From: VBCG01 sp044226535
Lineage (GTDB): Bacteria > Pseudomonadota > Gammaproteobacteria > Burkholderiales > Casimicrobiaceae
NCBI GenBank assembly: GCA_044226535.1
Contig: JBGAGT010000013.1
Location: forward strand, 1 to 64,000
Direction: 5' to 3'
Length of the DNA: 64,000 bases
Shown here: in pieces, positions 35,976 to 44,083 of the stretch
Position numbering within the stretch: position 1 is the stretch's first letter
How the letters are laid out: each line of letters starts with the position of its first letter
Notes under the pieces: generated by a model
Database searches by the model: none
What the model was told of the DNA's origin: nothing
Seen by the model: only the letters and a program-made list of their open reading frames with translations
Program-made: the position numbers and the translations under genes

Positions 35976-36083
35976 GTCATTCCCGCGCAAGCGGGAATCC
36001 GGCACTGGCGTCACGGCATGGGTCCCCGCTTTCGCGGGGATGACGGCCGATGAGCTCCGTCATTCCCGCGCAAGCGGGAATCC
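35976..36083. repeat. Three copies of a palindromic REP-like element
   Basis: Copies lie at 35976-36000 (+), 36021-36044 (inverted) and 36059-36083 (+). Each is an imperfect palindrome beginning GTCATTCCCGCG or GTCATCCCCGCG and ending with the matching CGCGGGAAT/CGCGGGGA half. They fill the alaS-ltaE gap. The third copy runs into the coding sequence of ltaE. The same family forms the array at 27236-27331. Confidence 0.88.
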
Positions 36084-37114
36084 ATGCCCCGCAATTCGCG
36101 AGCGACAACAACGCGGGGATCTGCCCCGAGGCCTGGGCTGCGCTGGCCGAGGCCAATGTCGGGCACGCCGCCGGCTACGGCGAGGACGCGTGGACGAGCG
36201 CCGCCGCGGACGCGGTGCGCGCGGTGTTCGACTGCGACGCGCCGGTGTATTTCGTGTTCAACGGCACCTCGGCCAACGCGCTGGCGCTGGCGGCCATCTG
36301 CCGCCCCAGCGACGCGGTGATCTGCCATGCCTTCTCGCACGTCAACGTCGACGAATGCGGCGCACCCGAGTTCTTTTCAGGCGGCGCCAAGCTCGTCACT
36401 GCCGACACGCCGCAGGCCAAGCTCACCCTCGAGGCGGTCGAGTCGCGGATGCACCTGGTGCACGGCATCCACGCCTCGCGGCCGCGCGCGCTGTCGCTGA
36501 CGCAGGCGAGCGAGCTCGGTGCGACCTACAAGCCCGCCGAGCTTCGCGCGCTCTGCGAGGGTGCGCACGCGCACGGCCTCGCGGTGCACATGGACGGCGC
36601 GCGCTTCGCCAACGCGGTGGCGGCGCTGGGATGCGCGCCGCGCGACATCGCCAACGGCGCGGGTGTCGACGTGCTGTCGCTCGGTGGCACCAAGAACGGC
36701 CTGCCCTTCGGCGAGGCGCTGGTGTTCTTCGACGCGCGGCTCGCCGACGAGTTCGAGCGGCGGCGCAAGCAGGGCGGCCAGCTCGCCTCCAAGATGCGCT
36801 TCCTCGCCGCGCCGTGGACGGCGGTCCTCGAGGGTGGTGCGTGGCTGCGCCACGCCGCGCACGCCAACGCCATGGCGCGGCGCATGGCCGCGGGGCTCGC
36901 GGCCGTTCCCGGTGCCGAGCTCATCGCGCCCGTCGAGGCGAACGGCGTGTTCGTGCACCTGCCGCGCAGGCTGATCGACGCCCTGCAGGCGCGCGGCTGG
37001 CGTTTCTATGTCTTCGTCGGCGACACGGGCTGCCGCTTCATGTGCGCCTGGGACACGCCGGAAGCGGCCGTCGACCGCTTCTGCGCGGACCTGCGAGAGC
37101 TCGCGGGCGCTTGA
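36050..37114 (+). CDS. ltaE: Low-specificity L-threonine aldolase
   Basis: This 354-residue PLP enzyme of the threonine/beta-eliminating aldolase family has FASDNNAGICPEAWAALAEAN, FVFNGTSANALALAA, HMDGARFANAVAALG and the PLP-lysine segment LGGTKNGLPFGEALVFF. It splits threonine to glycine and acetaldehyde. The only upstream in-frame start is ATG 36050, and residues 3-12 (SVIPAQAGIH) are encoded by a palindromic repeat. The normal start appears to have been replaced by the repeat. Confidence 0.92.
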   Translation: MSSVIPAQAGIHAPQFASDNNAGICPEAWAALAEANVGHAAGYGEDAWTSAAADAVRAVFDCDAPVYFVFNGTSANALALAAICRPSDAVICHAFSHVNVDECGAPEFFSGGAKLVTADTPQAKLTLEAVESRMHLVHGIHASRPRALSLTQASELGATYKPAELRALCEGAHAHGLAVHMDGARFANAVAALGCAPRDIANGAGVDVLSLGGTKNGLPFGEALVFFDARLADEFERRRKQGGQLASKMRFLAAPWTAVLEGGAWLRHAAHANAMARRMAAGLAAVPGAELIAPVEANGVFVHLPRRLIDALQARGWRFYVFVGDTGCRFMCAWDTPEAAVDRFCADLRELAGA

Positions 37115-37175
37115 ACGGGCGGCGGACATTCGCGCGGGCCGTGCCTTCCACCGACACGAAACGAAACGGAGCGAC

Positions 37176-37604
37176 ATGATGGGTCTTCGTGCTGGCGTCA
37201 CGCTGGAGCTCGCCAACGCGCGCAGCAAGGGGAGGCTGCCGGAGCTGATCGGGTTTCGCGTCACGCGCATCGAGGACGGGCGCCTCGACGCCGAGCTCGA
37301 CATCCGCCCCGAGCTCCTCGCGCCCAATGGCTTCCTGCACGCCGCGACGGTGGTGGCGCTGGCCGATACGGCCTGCGGCTACGGCTGCATCGCGCACCTG
37401 CCCGAGGGCATGGCGAACTTCACCACCGTCGAGCTCAAGAGCAACTTCCTCGGCACCGCGCGCGAGGGCACGATCGCCGTCACCGCGAGGCCCGCGCACC
37501 AGGGCGCGACCACGCAGGTCTGGGACGCGACGGTGACGCGCAAGGCCGACGGCAAGCCCATCGCGCTGTTCCGCTGCACGCAGATGCTGCTGGCGCCGCG
37601 CTGA
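37176..37604 (+). CDS. PaaI-type hotdog thioesterase
   Basis: This 142-residue hotdog-fold protein reads PELLAPNGFLHAATVVALADTACGYGCIAHLPEGMANFTTVELKSNFLGTAREG. The N-x2-L-x-A-x8-DTACGYG pattern belongs to PaaI/YdiI-like acyl-CoA thioesterases. The substrate is unknown. Two adjacent ATGs (37176, 37179) are possible; GGAG at 37168-37171 is better spaced for the second. Confidence 0.85.
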   Translation: MMGLRAGVTLELANARSKGRLPELIGFRVTRIEDGRLDAELDIRPELLAPNGFLHAATVVALADTACGYGCIAHLPEGMANFTTVELKSNFLGTAREGTIAVTARPAHQGATTQVWDATVTRKADGKPIALFRCTQMLLAPR

Positions 37605-37640
37605 GCGCGAACCCGCGCCGCACCACGCTGTCGAACGCCG

Positions 37641-38678
37641 GTGACCGATTCCGACACTCCCCTCAAGGGCGCCCGCGGCGGGCGCTTCGACAAGCGCCGC
37701 GCGGGCTCGTCCGCGCCCGGCGCCGCGCCGCGCGCGGGACCCGATGGCGGGACGGTCTTCGCCCGTCGTGGGCCCGCGTCGCTCTCATGGGCGGTGTGGG
37801 CGGTCGTCGCCGTCGTCGTCGCGGTTGCGCTGGGGATGCTCTTCCGCCCCTCGACGCCTTCCGTGACCAGTGCTGCGGCGCCCCCGGCGACGCGCGCATC
37901 CGCCGCGCAGGCGCCACTGCCGCCGGAGTCCCCGCCTGCGCCCGCGCAGGCCGCTCCCGAAGCGCGCGGCACGCCCGCACGCACCGCCGGCGCGCTGCCC
38001 GCGCCCGCACCGGCAGGCAGCAAGCCCTATCAGCTCCCGCCGGTGCTGGTGAACGACCTCACCGATGCGTCGGCCGCCACGCTCAAGGAAGCGGCGGCAC
38101 GCGGCGACGCGGACGCGGCCTACCAGCTGTTCACGCTGCTCGACCAATGCGCCGGCCTTCCCGCGTTCGTCGACGCGCGGCAGCAGAGCGTGCAGCAGGG
38201 CGAGCCGCCCGCGCAGCGCAGGCGCATCGAGCAGAAGATCGCCCAGCTCACCCCCCGCTGCGAAGGCGTGAGCGACGCCGACATCGGCACGCGCATCAAG
38301 GTCCTCGACGACGCCGCAATGGGCGGCAGCGACTACGCGCGGATGAATTACGAGCGCGCGCTCGACATCCTGCTGCAGGACCGCCAGGCGCTGCTGCGCG
38401 ATCCCGAGGAGCTCGCGCGCCTCAAGGGCAACGCGATCTACTACCTCGGGCTCTCGGCGCAGACCGGCAACGTCGGATCGATGTTCCGGCTGGCGCAGAT
38501 CTACGACAGCGGCGTGCTCGCGCAGCGCAATCCCGAGCTCGCCTACGCCTATATCCTCGCGGCCGCCAACACCGGCGTCTCACCGGCCTACGGCCGCCTC
38601 GCCGAGCAATGGGCCACCTCGCTCAGCGACGAGCAGCGCGCGCGCGCCGCCGAGGTGGCGGCGCGGCTTCCGCACTGA
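37641..38678 (+). CDS. Membrane-anchored Sel1/TPR-like repeat protein
   Basis: This 345-residue protein has a basic, low-complexity N-terminus, one membrane helix (LSWAVWAVVAVVVAVALGMLF, about residues 48-68) and a Pro/Ala-rich linker. A helical C-terminal region follows with Sel1-like repeats (AAARGDADAAYQLFTLLDQC; NVGSMFRLAQIYDSGVLAQRNPELAYAYILAAANTG). The topology suggests an inner-membrane anchor with a periplasmic repeat domain for protein contacts. The start is GTG 37641. Its 3' end overlaps the convergent ampD gene by 56 bp. The specific role is unknown. Confidence 0.75.
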   Translation: MTDSDTPLKGARGGRFDKRRAGSSAPGAAPRAGPDGGTVFARRGPASLSWAVWAVVAVVVAVALGMLFRPSTPSVTSAAAPPATRASAAQAPLPPESPPAPAQAAPEARGTPARTAGALPAPAPAGSKPYQLPPVLVNDLTDASAATLKEAAARGDADAAYQLFTLLDQCAGLPAFVDARQQSVQQGEPPAQRRRIEQKIAQLTPRCEGVSDADIGTRIKVLDDAAMGGSDYARMNYERALDILLQDRQALLRDPEELARLKGNAIYYLGLSAQTGNVGSMFRLAQIYDSGVLAQRNPELAYAYILAAANTGVSPAYGRLAEQWATSLSDEQRARAAEVAARLPH

Positions 38679-39303
38679 CCCGCCGCGCGAGGCGCGCCCA
38701 GTCGAACGACGGGCCGGGGTCGGTCTTGCGTCCCGGCGCGATGTCCTCGTGCCCCGCGATGTCGAGCGCGCCGTAACGCGTCGCCAGCGCGCGGCACAGG
38801 CGGCCCAGCATCGCGTATTGCGCGCCGGTGTAGGGGGTCGTGTCGGTCCCCTCGAGCTCGATGCCGACGGAGAAGTCGTTGCAGCGCTCGCGACCCTTCC
38901 AGCGCGAGGCCCCCGCGTGCCAGGCGCGGTCGGCGCAGCTCGCGAACTGCAGGAGCTCGCCGTCTCGCCGCACCAGGAAGTGCGACGACACGCGCAGCCC
39001 CTCGAGCGACGCATAGTACGGGTGCGCGCGCGTGTCGAGGGTGTTGGTGAAGAGCTGCTCGATGGCGTCGCCGCCGAATTGCCCCGGGGGCAGCGAGATG
39101 CCGTGCACCACGATCAGCGACAGGGCGGTGCCTTGCGGGCGCGCGTCGACGTTGGGCGAGCGCACCTGGCGCGCGATCGAGGCGTACCCGGCGGCATCGA
39201 TGACCAGGCGCCGCGCAGGCCGGCGGGACGGCAACCGGGGCTTCGACGCGGCCGCGGCCTTGCGCGCAGGCTTCACCCGCGCGCGACGCCCGGCGGGCTG
39301 CAA
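38623..39303 (-). CDS. ampD: 1,6-anhydro-N-acetylmuramyl-L-alanine amidase AmpD
   Basis: This 226-residue amidase_2 protein has the zinc ligands in IVVHGISLPPGQFGG and in GHEDIAPGRKTDPGPSFDW, plus the AmpD-typical NDFSVGIELEGTDTTPYT. AmpD removes peptides from anhydro-muropeptides in cytoplasmic murein recycling. The N-terminal 35 residues are Arg/Ala-rich and may not be translated; a start nearer LVIDAAGYASIARQV is possible. It is in the usual position downstream of pilS-pilR, but two HEAT-repeat genes intervene. Confidence 0.93.
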   Translation of the reverse strand: MQPAGRRARVKPARKAAAASKPRLPSRRPARRLVIDAAGYASIARQVRSPNVDARPQGTALSLIVVHGISLPPGQFGGDAIEQLFTNTLDTRAHPYYASLEGLRVSSHFLVRRDGELLQFASCADRAWHAGASRWKGRERCNDFSVGIELEGTDTTPYTGAQYAMLGRLCRALATRYGALDIAGHEDIAPGRKTDPGPSFDWARLARRVSAEAAPPPRRRARAARR

Positions 39304-39638
39304 CGGGCCCTCAGCACCCGCAGGGCGTCGTCGGCGGCGCGCGCGATCCGCGCGTCCGGCGCGTGCGTGAACTTGCGGAGCTCGCCCTCGGCGGACGCAT
39401 CGGCAATGTCGCCCAGCAACGGGAGCACGGCGAGCAAGGCGACCTCGCGGTGCAGCGCGCGCTCCAGCAGGGGCACCGCGCCACGCCCCCGCCTGGCGAG
39501 CGTGATGCCGGCAATCGCACGCACGTCCTCGTCATTGCTCGCCAGCGATTCGACGATCCTCCATCCGATCGCGTCGTTGCCCGTCACGCGCCAGGCCAGG
39601 CCTTCGGCGAGCACGCCAAGGGTCTTCAGGATGCGCAT
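39273..39638 (-). CDS. Small HEAT-repeat protein
   Basis: This 121-residue protein is made of HEAT-like helical repeats: WRIVESLASNDEDVRAIAGITLARRGRGAVPLLERAL, then HREVALLAVLPLLGDIAD, then PDARIARAADDALRVL. It has no catalytic motif and may be a protein-interaction module. It starts 3 bases after the stop of the HEAT-hydrolase gene on the same strand, suggesting a functional pair, and overlaps ampD by 31 bp. Confidence 0.72.
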   Translation of the reverse strand: MRILKTLGVLAEGLAWRVTGNDAIGWRIVESLASNDEDVRAIAGITLARRGRGAVPLLERALHREVALLAVLPLLGDIADASAEGELRKFTHAPDARIARAADDALRVLRARCSPPGVARG

Positions 39639-39641
39639 GCG

Positions 39642-40739
39642 CTAGATCATACGGTCGACATCGTACTTTCGCCACACGTCCCGATCGTGCGTGGCGGAAT
39701 GGTTGAACCAGGCCGGAAGAACGTTTTCCTCGATGCGCGTGTCGTCGAAGCGCTGGCCTCCGCGGTCGGCGAGGATCACGAGATCCATGTGGACCCGGAT
39801 CGAGACGACGCGCCCGCATGCCGGGAAGTTGGGTGAGTACCTGGGCCAGTGGACGGGGCACGAGAGCAGCACGAGTTCCCTGCTGCCGCTGCCCATGTCG
39901 CCGGCGAGCATGACGACGTTCGCGCCGTGCGAATGGCCCATCAGCAGCGGATCGATCTCGCCATGCGCCACCAGCCACTGCTGCAGGTCCTGGGCACCGA
40001 GCAGCCGCGCCGCATCGCTGTATCCGCCCGACCATTCGGGCCGGTCGGACCCTGCATACAGATCGGGCAACGACCCCGCCAGCAAGTAACCGTGGAAGTC
40101 ACCGCCGGGTTGCCACCACGCGTCGTTGCGTGCCCAGGTCCCGTGGACCAGGATCGACGTCCTCGAGGTCTCGGCAGGCGAGCGCGGCGAACCTCGCCGG
40201 GTGAGGGCGCGCAGCGCCTCATGCTCGGGCATGACACGCGCGAGCGTCGTCGCGGCCACGTCCCTCAACAGCGGGTCGTCGTCGGCGACCGTGGCCGCCA
40301 GCAGGTCGATGCAGGGCGCGGGCTCCGACGTGATCTCGAGGGCAGCCGAGGCGGCGGCGATCCGCACGACGGCATGCGGGCTGGCGAGGCATGCCCGCAG
40401 CACGCTGGCGGCAGCCTCCAGGCTGGGCTTGTCCTGCAACGCATCGACGAGCCGCGGGAGCTGGTCGAGCGGCTCCTCGACGGTGCGCACGGCGTCGGGC
40501 CCAACCCCGCCAAGCGGCACGCGGCGCCGATCGCCAGGCATGCTCGGGACGCCGAACATCCGCTCGTCGGGGTCGCGGGCATCGACGCGCCTCGACGGGG
40601 AGTCCGGTGAATGCGCTCGATCGAGCTCGCGCCCCAGCAGCAGGAGGAAGGCCGCCTGGGACAATTGCGCGGCTTCGGAACGCTCGGCGAACGCACGCGC
40701 GCCGAATGGTGGGTCGACGATGTCGCTCTGATACGCCAT
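39642..40739 (-). CDS. HEAT-repeat/alpha-beta hydrolase fusion protein
   Basis: This is a 365-residue protein. Residues 80-180 look like HEAT repeats (LEAAASVLRACLASPHAVVRIAAASAALEITSE; LLAATVADDDPLLRDVAATTLARVMPEHEAL). Residues 195-365 are an alpha/beta hydrolase with SILVHGTWARNDAWW and nucleophile elbow LLMGHSHGANVVMLAG. His residues near the C-terminus (FNHSATHDRD) could complete the triad. There is no signal peptide, so a cytoplasmic lipase, esterase or amidase is possible. The substrate is unknown. Confidence 0.75.
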   Translation of the reverse strand: MAYQSDIVDPPFGARAFAERSEAAQLSQAAFLLLLGRELDRAHSPDSPSRRVDARDPDERMFGVPSMPGDRRRVPLGGVGPDAVRTVEEPLDQLPRLVDALQDKPSLEAAASVLRACLASPHAVVRIAAASAALEITSEPAPCIDLLAATVADDDPLLRDVAATTLARVMPEHEALRALTRRGSPRSPAETSRTSILVHGTWARNDAWWQPGGDFHGYLLAGSLPDLYAGSDRPEWSGGYSDAARLLGAQDLQQWLVAHGEIDPLLMGHSHGANVVMLAGDMGSGSRELVLLSCPVHWPRYSPNFPACGRVVSIRVHMDLVILADRGGQRFDDTRIEENVLPAWFNHSATHDRDVWRKYDVDRMI

Positions 40740-40794
40740 GGATCGCCTCCTGGCCGATGGAACCCGCCGGCGTGCCGTTCGCTGCGGTTCCCCG

Positions 40795-42132
40795 CTATTT
40801 GATGCCCAGCCTCTCCATCCGGTACCTCATCGCCCTGAAGGTGATGCCGAGCAGCTTCGCCGCCGCGGTGCGGTTGAAGCGCGTCTTCTCCAGCGCCTCG
40901 TTGATCGCCGCGCGCTCGACGCGGTCGAGGTAGTCCTGCAGCGGCCACTTCTCGCCCGGCGGCATGGCGAGGTCGGTGTCCTCCATCTGCGGCGTCAGGT
41001 GCAGGTCCTCTGCGGTGATGTGCGCGGGATCGGCGGCGAGCGACAGGCCGCGCTCGAGGATATTCTCGAGCTCGCGCACGTTGCCGGGGAAGGGGTAGGT
41101 GCACAGCGCGGCCACGGCATCGGGCTCGAGGCCCGCGGACTGGCCGCGCGCGAGCCGCACGAGGATGCGCTCGGCGATCAGCGGGATGTCCTCGCCCATT
41201 TCGCGCAGCGGCGGCATCGAAAGCTCGATCACGTGCAGCCGGTAGTACAGGTCCTGGCGGAACTCGCCGGCATCGACCAGCGCGCCGAGCTTCTTGTGGG
41301 TGGCGCTGATGAGGCGCACGTCGACGGGCTCTTCCTGCGTCGCGCCGACCTTGCGCACCTTCTTCTCCTGGATGGCGCGCAGGAGCTTCACCTGCATGGG
41401 CAGCGGCAGGTCGGCGACCTCGTCGAGGAACAGCGTGCCGCCGTTGGCGGCCTGGAAGAAGCCGTCGCGGTCGGACTCGGCGCCGGTGAACGCGCCCTTC
41501 TTGTAGCCGAAGAACTCGCTCTCCATCAGGTTCTCGGGGATGGCCCCGCAGTTGACCGGGATGAAGGGCAGGTCGGCGCGCGGGCCGCCGTGGTGGATGG
41601 TGCGTGCCGCGAGCTCCTTGCCGGAGCCGGATTCGCCGCTGACGAACACCGGCGCCTGGTTGCGCGCGAGGCGCTCGATCATGGCGCGCACCTGCTGGAT
41701 GGCGGCCGACTCGCCGAGCAGCCGGTAGGCGCCAGGCGGCTGGGTCTTGTCGGGCACCTTGAGCGCCTGCTTGACCAGCGCGCGCAGCTGCTCGAGCGCG
41801 ACGGGCTTGGCGAGGTAATCGAAGGCGCCGGCCTTGAGGGCCGCCACGGCGTTCTCGGCCGAGCCGTAGGCGGTGATCACTGCCACCGGCACGTCGAGGC
41901 CCTTCTGGTTGATGTGCTCGACCACGCGCAGGCCCTCGCCGTCGGGCAGGCGCATGTCGGTGAGGCAGAGGTCGAAGGCCTCCTTGTCGAGCAATCGTAT
42001 CGCTTCGGCGACGGACTCGGCGCGCGTGGTGTCGAGGCCCATGCGGGAAAGCGTGAGCTCGAGCAGCTCGAGAAGGTCGGGTTCGTCGTCGACGACGAGG
42101 ATGCGCGGCTGGCCGCGCGTGCGCCGGGTCAT
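40795..42132 (-). CDS. pilR: Sigma54-dependent response regulator PilR
   Basis: This 445-residue NtrC-type regulator has three parts. The receiver domain has phospho-acceptor Asp59 (LCLTDMRLPDGEG). The AAA+ domain has GESGSGKE and the sigma54 contact motif GAFTGA. The Fis-type helix-turn-helix is at the C-terminus (FNRTAAAKLLGITFRAMRYRMERLGI). PilR activates pilin transcription with RpoN when phosphorylated by PilS. It follows pilS after 46 bases. Confidence 0.95.
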   Translation of the reverse strand: MTRRTRGQPRILVVDDEPDLLELLELTLSRMGLDTTRAESVAEAIRLLDKEAFDLCLTDMRLPDGEGLRVVEHINQKGLDVPVAVITAYGSAENAVAALKAGAFDYLAKPVALEQLRALVKQALKVPDKTQPPGAYRLLGESAAIQQVRAMIERLARNQAPVFVSGESGSGKELAARTIHHGGPRADLPFIPVNCGAIPENLMESEFFGYKKGAFTGAESDRDGFFQAANGGTLFLDEVADLPLPMQVKLLRAIQEKKVRKVGATQEEPVDVRLISATHKKLGALVDAGEFRQDLYYRLHVIELSMPPLREMGEDIPLIAERILVRLARGQSAGLEPDAVAALCTYPFPGNVRELENILERGLSLAADPAHITAEDLHLTPQMEDTDLAMPPGEKWPLQDYLDRVERAAINEALEKTRFNRTAAAKLLGITFRAMRYRMERLGIK

Positions 42133-42178
42133 GAGTTCTCCCTGGGGGACTTGCGTCGTTGTTGTCGTTGTCGTGGGG

Positions 42179-43843
42179 TCATGGCTTCACCGTGATCGTG
42201 GCGGCGCGTCGCAGGGTCATGCGGAAATGCGCGCCGGGTCCCTTGGGCAGGAGCTCCAGCGTGGCACCGTTGGCGTCCGCGAGCTCGCGGGCGATGTACA
42301 GGCCGAGCCCCGTGCCGCCGGGGCGCGTGGTGAAGAAGGGCTCGAAGATCTGCCCGCGGAGCTCGGCGGGGATGCCCACGCCGTCGTCGGAGAGTTCGCA
42401 GATCACCGCGTCGCCCATGTAGCCCGGGCGCGCCGCGATGCGGATGCTGCCTTCCTTCTTCTGGCAATGCTGCCATGCGTTGCGGGTGAGGTTCCAGAGG
42501 ATCTGGTTCAGGTGCCCGCGGTCGAAGATGATCGAGAGCTCGGCGGGGATGTCGACGACCACCGTGCGCGGCGGCATGTTCTCGGCCTGCATCACCTCGT
42601 CGGTCAGGCCGTCGATGAACTCCTCGAGCGGCAGCGTCTCGGGCTGCTGGCGGTCGCGCCGGTTGAGCTGCAGCACCTCGCCGACGATGCGGTCGATGCG
42701 CCGGGCGTTGTTGCGGATCATGGTCAGCAGGCGCTGGCCCTCGGGCGCCACCGAGCCGTCCTCCTCGAGGAGCTGCGCGGCCTGGTTGATCGCCGAAAGC
42801 GGGTTGCGCACCTCGTGGGCGATCGACGCGGTGAGCCGCCCCATCGCCGCGAGCTTCATCTGCTGCGCATCGCTCTGCGCGCGCCCGAGGTCCTCGAGGT
42901 AGATCAGCGTGCCGCCGTTGAGCCCCGAGCCGATGCGCACCAGGCGCACGCGCAGCAGGCGCTGGGTCGCGTCGACCTTGAAGGGCGGCAGCGACTCGGC
43001 GGCGTCGTCCTGGTAGCGGCGCCAGTAGTCGTTGAGGACCGAGCTGAACTCCGCGAGGCGCATGCCGCCGCGCATGCGGCCAAAGCCGCCGAGCAGCCGC
43101 GTCACCTGCGCGTTGTGGCCGCGCACCACGCCGTTCAAGTCGACGACCAGCACGCCGTCCTGCATGTCCTGGATGATCAGGCGGTTGACCTGCTCGAGGT
43201 TGGCGACGTCGATGCCGCGCTGCGCCGCGAGGTCCTCGGAGGCCTTGGTGTAGCGGCCGAGCGCGATGGCGATGCCGACAGTGGCGAAGTAGCCGAAGCC
43301 GACGAGCCCGGTCTGGAAGAGCTGCGCGACGCCGATCTCGCCGTCGATGGCGCGGTACACGTCGAGGCCGAGCAGCACGACCGTGGCGAGCGCCGCGTGG
43401 AAGAATGCGGTTCGCGTGCGCAGCAGCCATCCGCTCGACGCGAGCTGCGGGAACAGGAGGATCGGCAACGGCGCCACCGCGTTGCCGCCGGCGACGATGA
43501 TGAAGGCGAGGAACAGCACGTCGCCGGCGATGAACGCGGACGCCATGACGGTCAGCGAGGTATCGAGCCGCCCCGACTGCACCCACCAGAACGACGCGAG
43601 GCCGAAGAAGAAATACAGCGCGGTCCCCGCCATGAAGGCATAGGGCGCGGTGACGTGCAGCGAGCGCAGGTCGATGAGCAGCGCGATGCCGAGCAGCACC
43701 GCGGCGCAGATGGCGCGGTAGAGCGCGATGATCCACAGGATGCGGCGACCCGAGTCCGCCACCGACAGGGGGATCGGCGGCGGCTCGAACTGCGGGATCG
43801 CGGGGGTCGATTGCGCCATGGGACGGGAAGGGGTGCCCGCCAT
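42179..43843 (-). CDS. pilS: Sensor histidine kinase PilS
   Basis: This 554-residue kinase has about six N-terminal membrane helices, a PAS-like region (NRLIIQDMQDGVLVVDLNGVVRGHNAQ), the phospho-acceptor His in LTASIAHEVRNPLSAINQAAQLL, and the ATPase boxes NLTRNAWQHC, DDGVGIP and GGTGLGLYIARELADANGA. It senses pilin in the membrane and phosphorylates PilR. The start may be ATG 43843 or 43819. It directly abuts the PP0621-like gene. Confidence 0.94.
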   Translation of the reverse strand: MAGTPSRPMAQSTPAIPQFEPPPIPLSVADSGRRILWIIALYRAICAAVLLGIALLIDLRSLHVTAPYAFMAGTALYFFFGLASFWWVQSGRLDTSLTVMASAFIAGDVLFLAFIIVAGGNAVAPLPILLFPQLASSGWLLRTRTAFFHAALATVVLLGLDVYRAIDGEIGVAQLFQTGLVGFGYFATVGIAIALGRYTKASEDLAAQRGIDVANLEQVNRLIIQDMQDGVLVVDLNGVVRGHNAQVTRLLGGFGRMRGGMRLAEFSSVLNDYWRRYQDDAAESLPPFKVDATQRLLRVRLVRIGSGLNGGTLIYLEDLGRAQSDAQQMKLAAMGRLTASIAHEVRNPLSAINQAAQLLEEDGSVAPEGQRLLTMIRNNARRIDRIVGEVLQLNRRDRQQPETLPLEEFIDGLTDEVMQAENMPPRTVVVDIPAELSIIFDRGHLNQILWNLTRNAWQHCQKKEGSIRIAARPGYMGDAVICELSDDGVGIPAELRGQIFEPFFTTRPGGTGLGLYIARELADANGATLELLPKGPGAHFRMTLRRAATITVKP

Positions 43844-44083
43844 TCAGCGTCGGGGTGCGCAGCCCTCGGCGCAACGATACGCCGCGCCGTCGGCGGTGGC
43901 GTCGGCGCTGGCGTCGGCGCGCGGCAGGTACACGCCGCAGCGCGCGCATTGCACCATCGGGACACCCGTGCTCCCGCGACGAGGCTCCGATTCGCGGCGC
44001 TTGCGCAGCTGGGCGGCATTGAACAGCCGCAGCGCGAACAGCGCGACGAAGGCGACGACGATCCAGACCAGGATCCTGCCCAT
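43844..44083 (-). CDS. PP0621-family small membrane protein
   Basis: This 79-residue protein has one N-terminal membrane helix (ILVWIVVAFVALFALRLF) and a cytoplasmic tail with four cysteines (C46, C49, C71, C75) in a zinc-ribbon-like spacing. Proteins of this type regularly precede pilS in related genomes. The function is unknown. Its start shares a base with the end of the upstream flavoprotein gene. Confidence 0.8.
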   Translation of the reverse strand: MGRILVWIVVAFVALFALRLFNAAQLRKRRESEPRRGSTGVPMVQCARCGVYLPRADASADATADGAAYRCAEGCAPRR

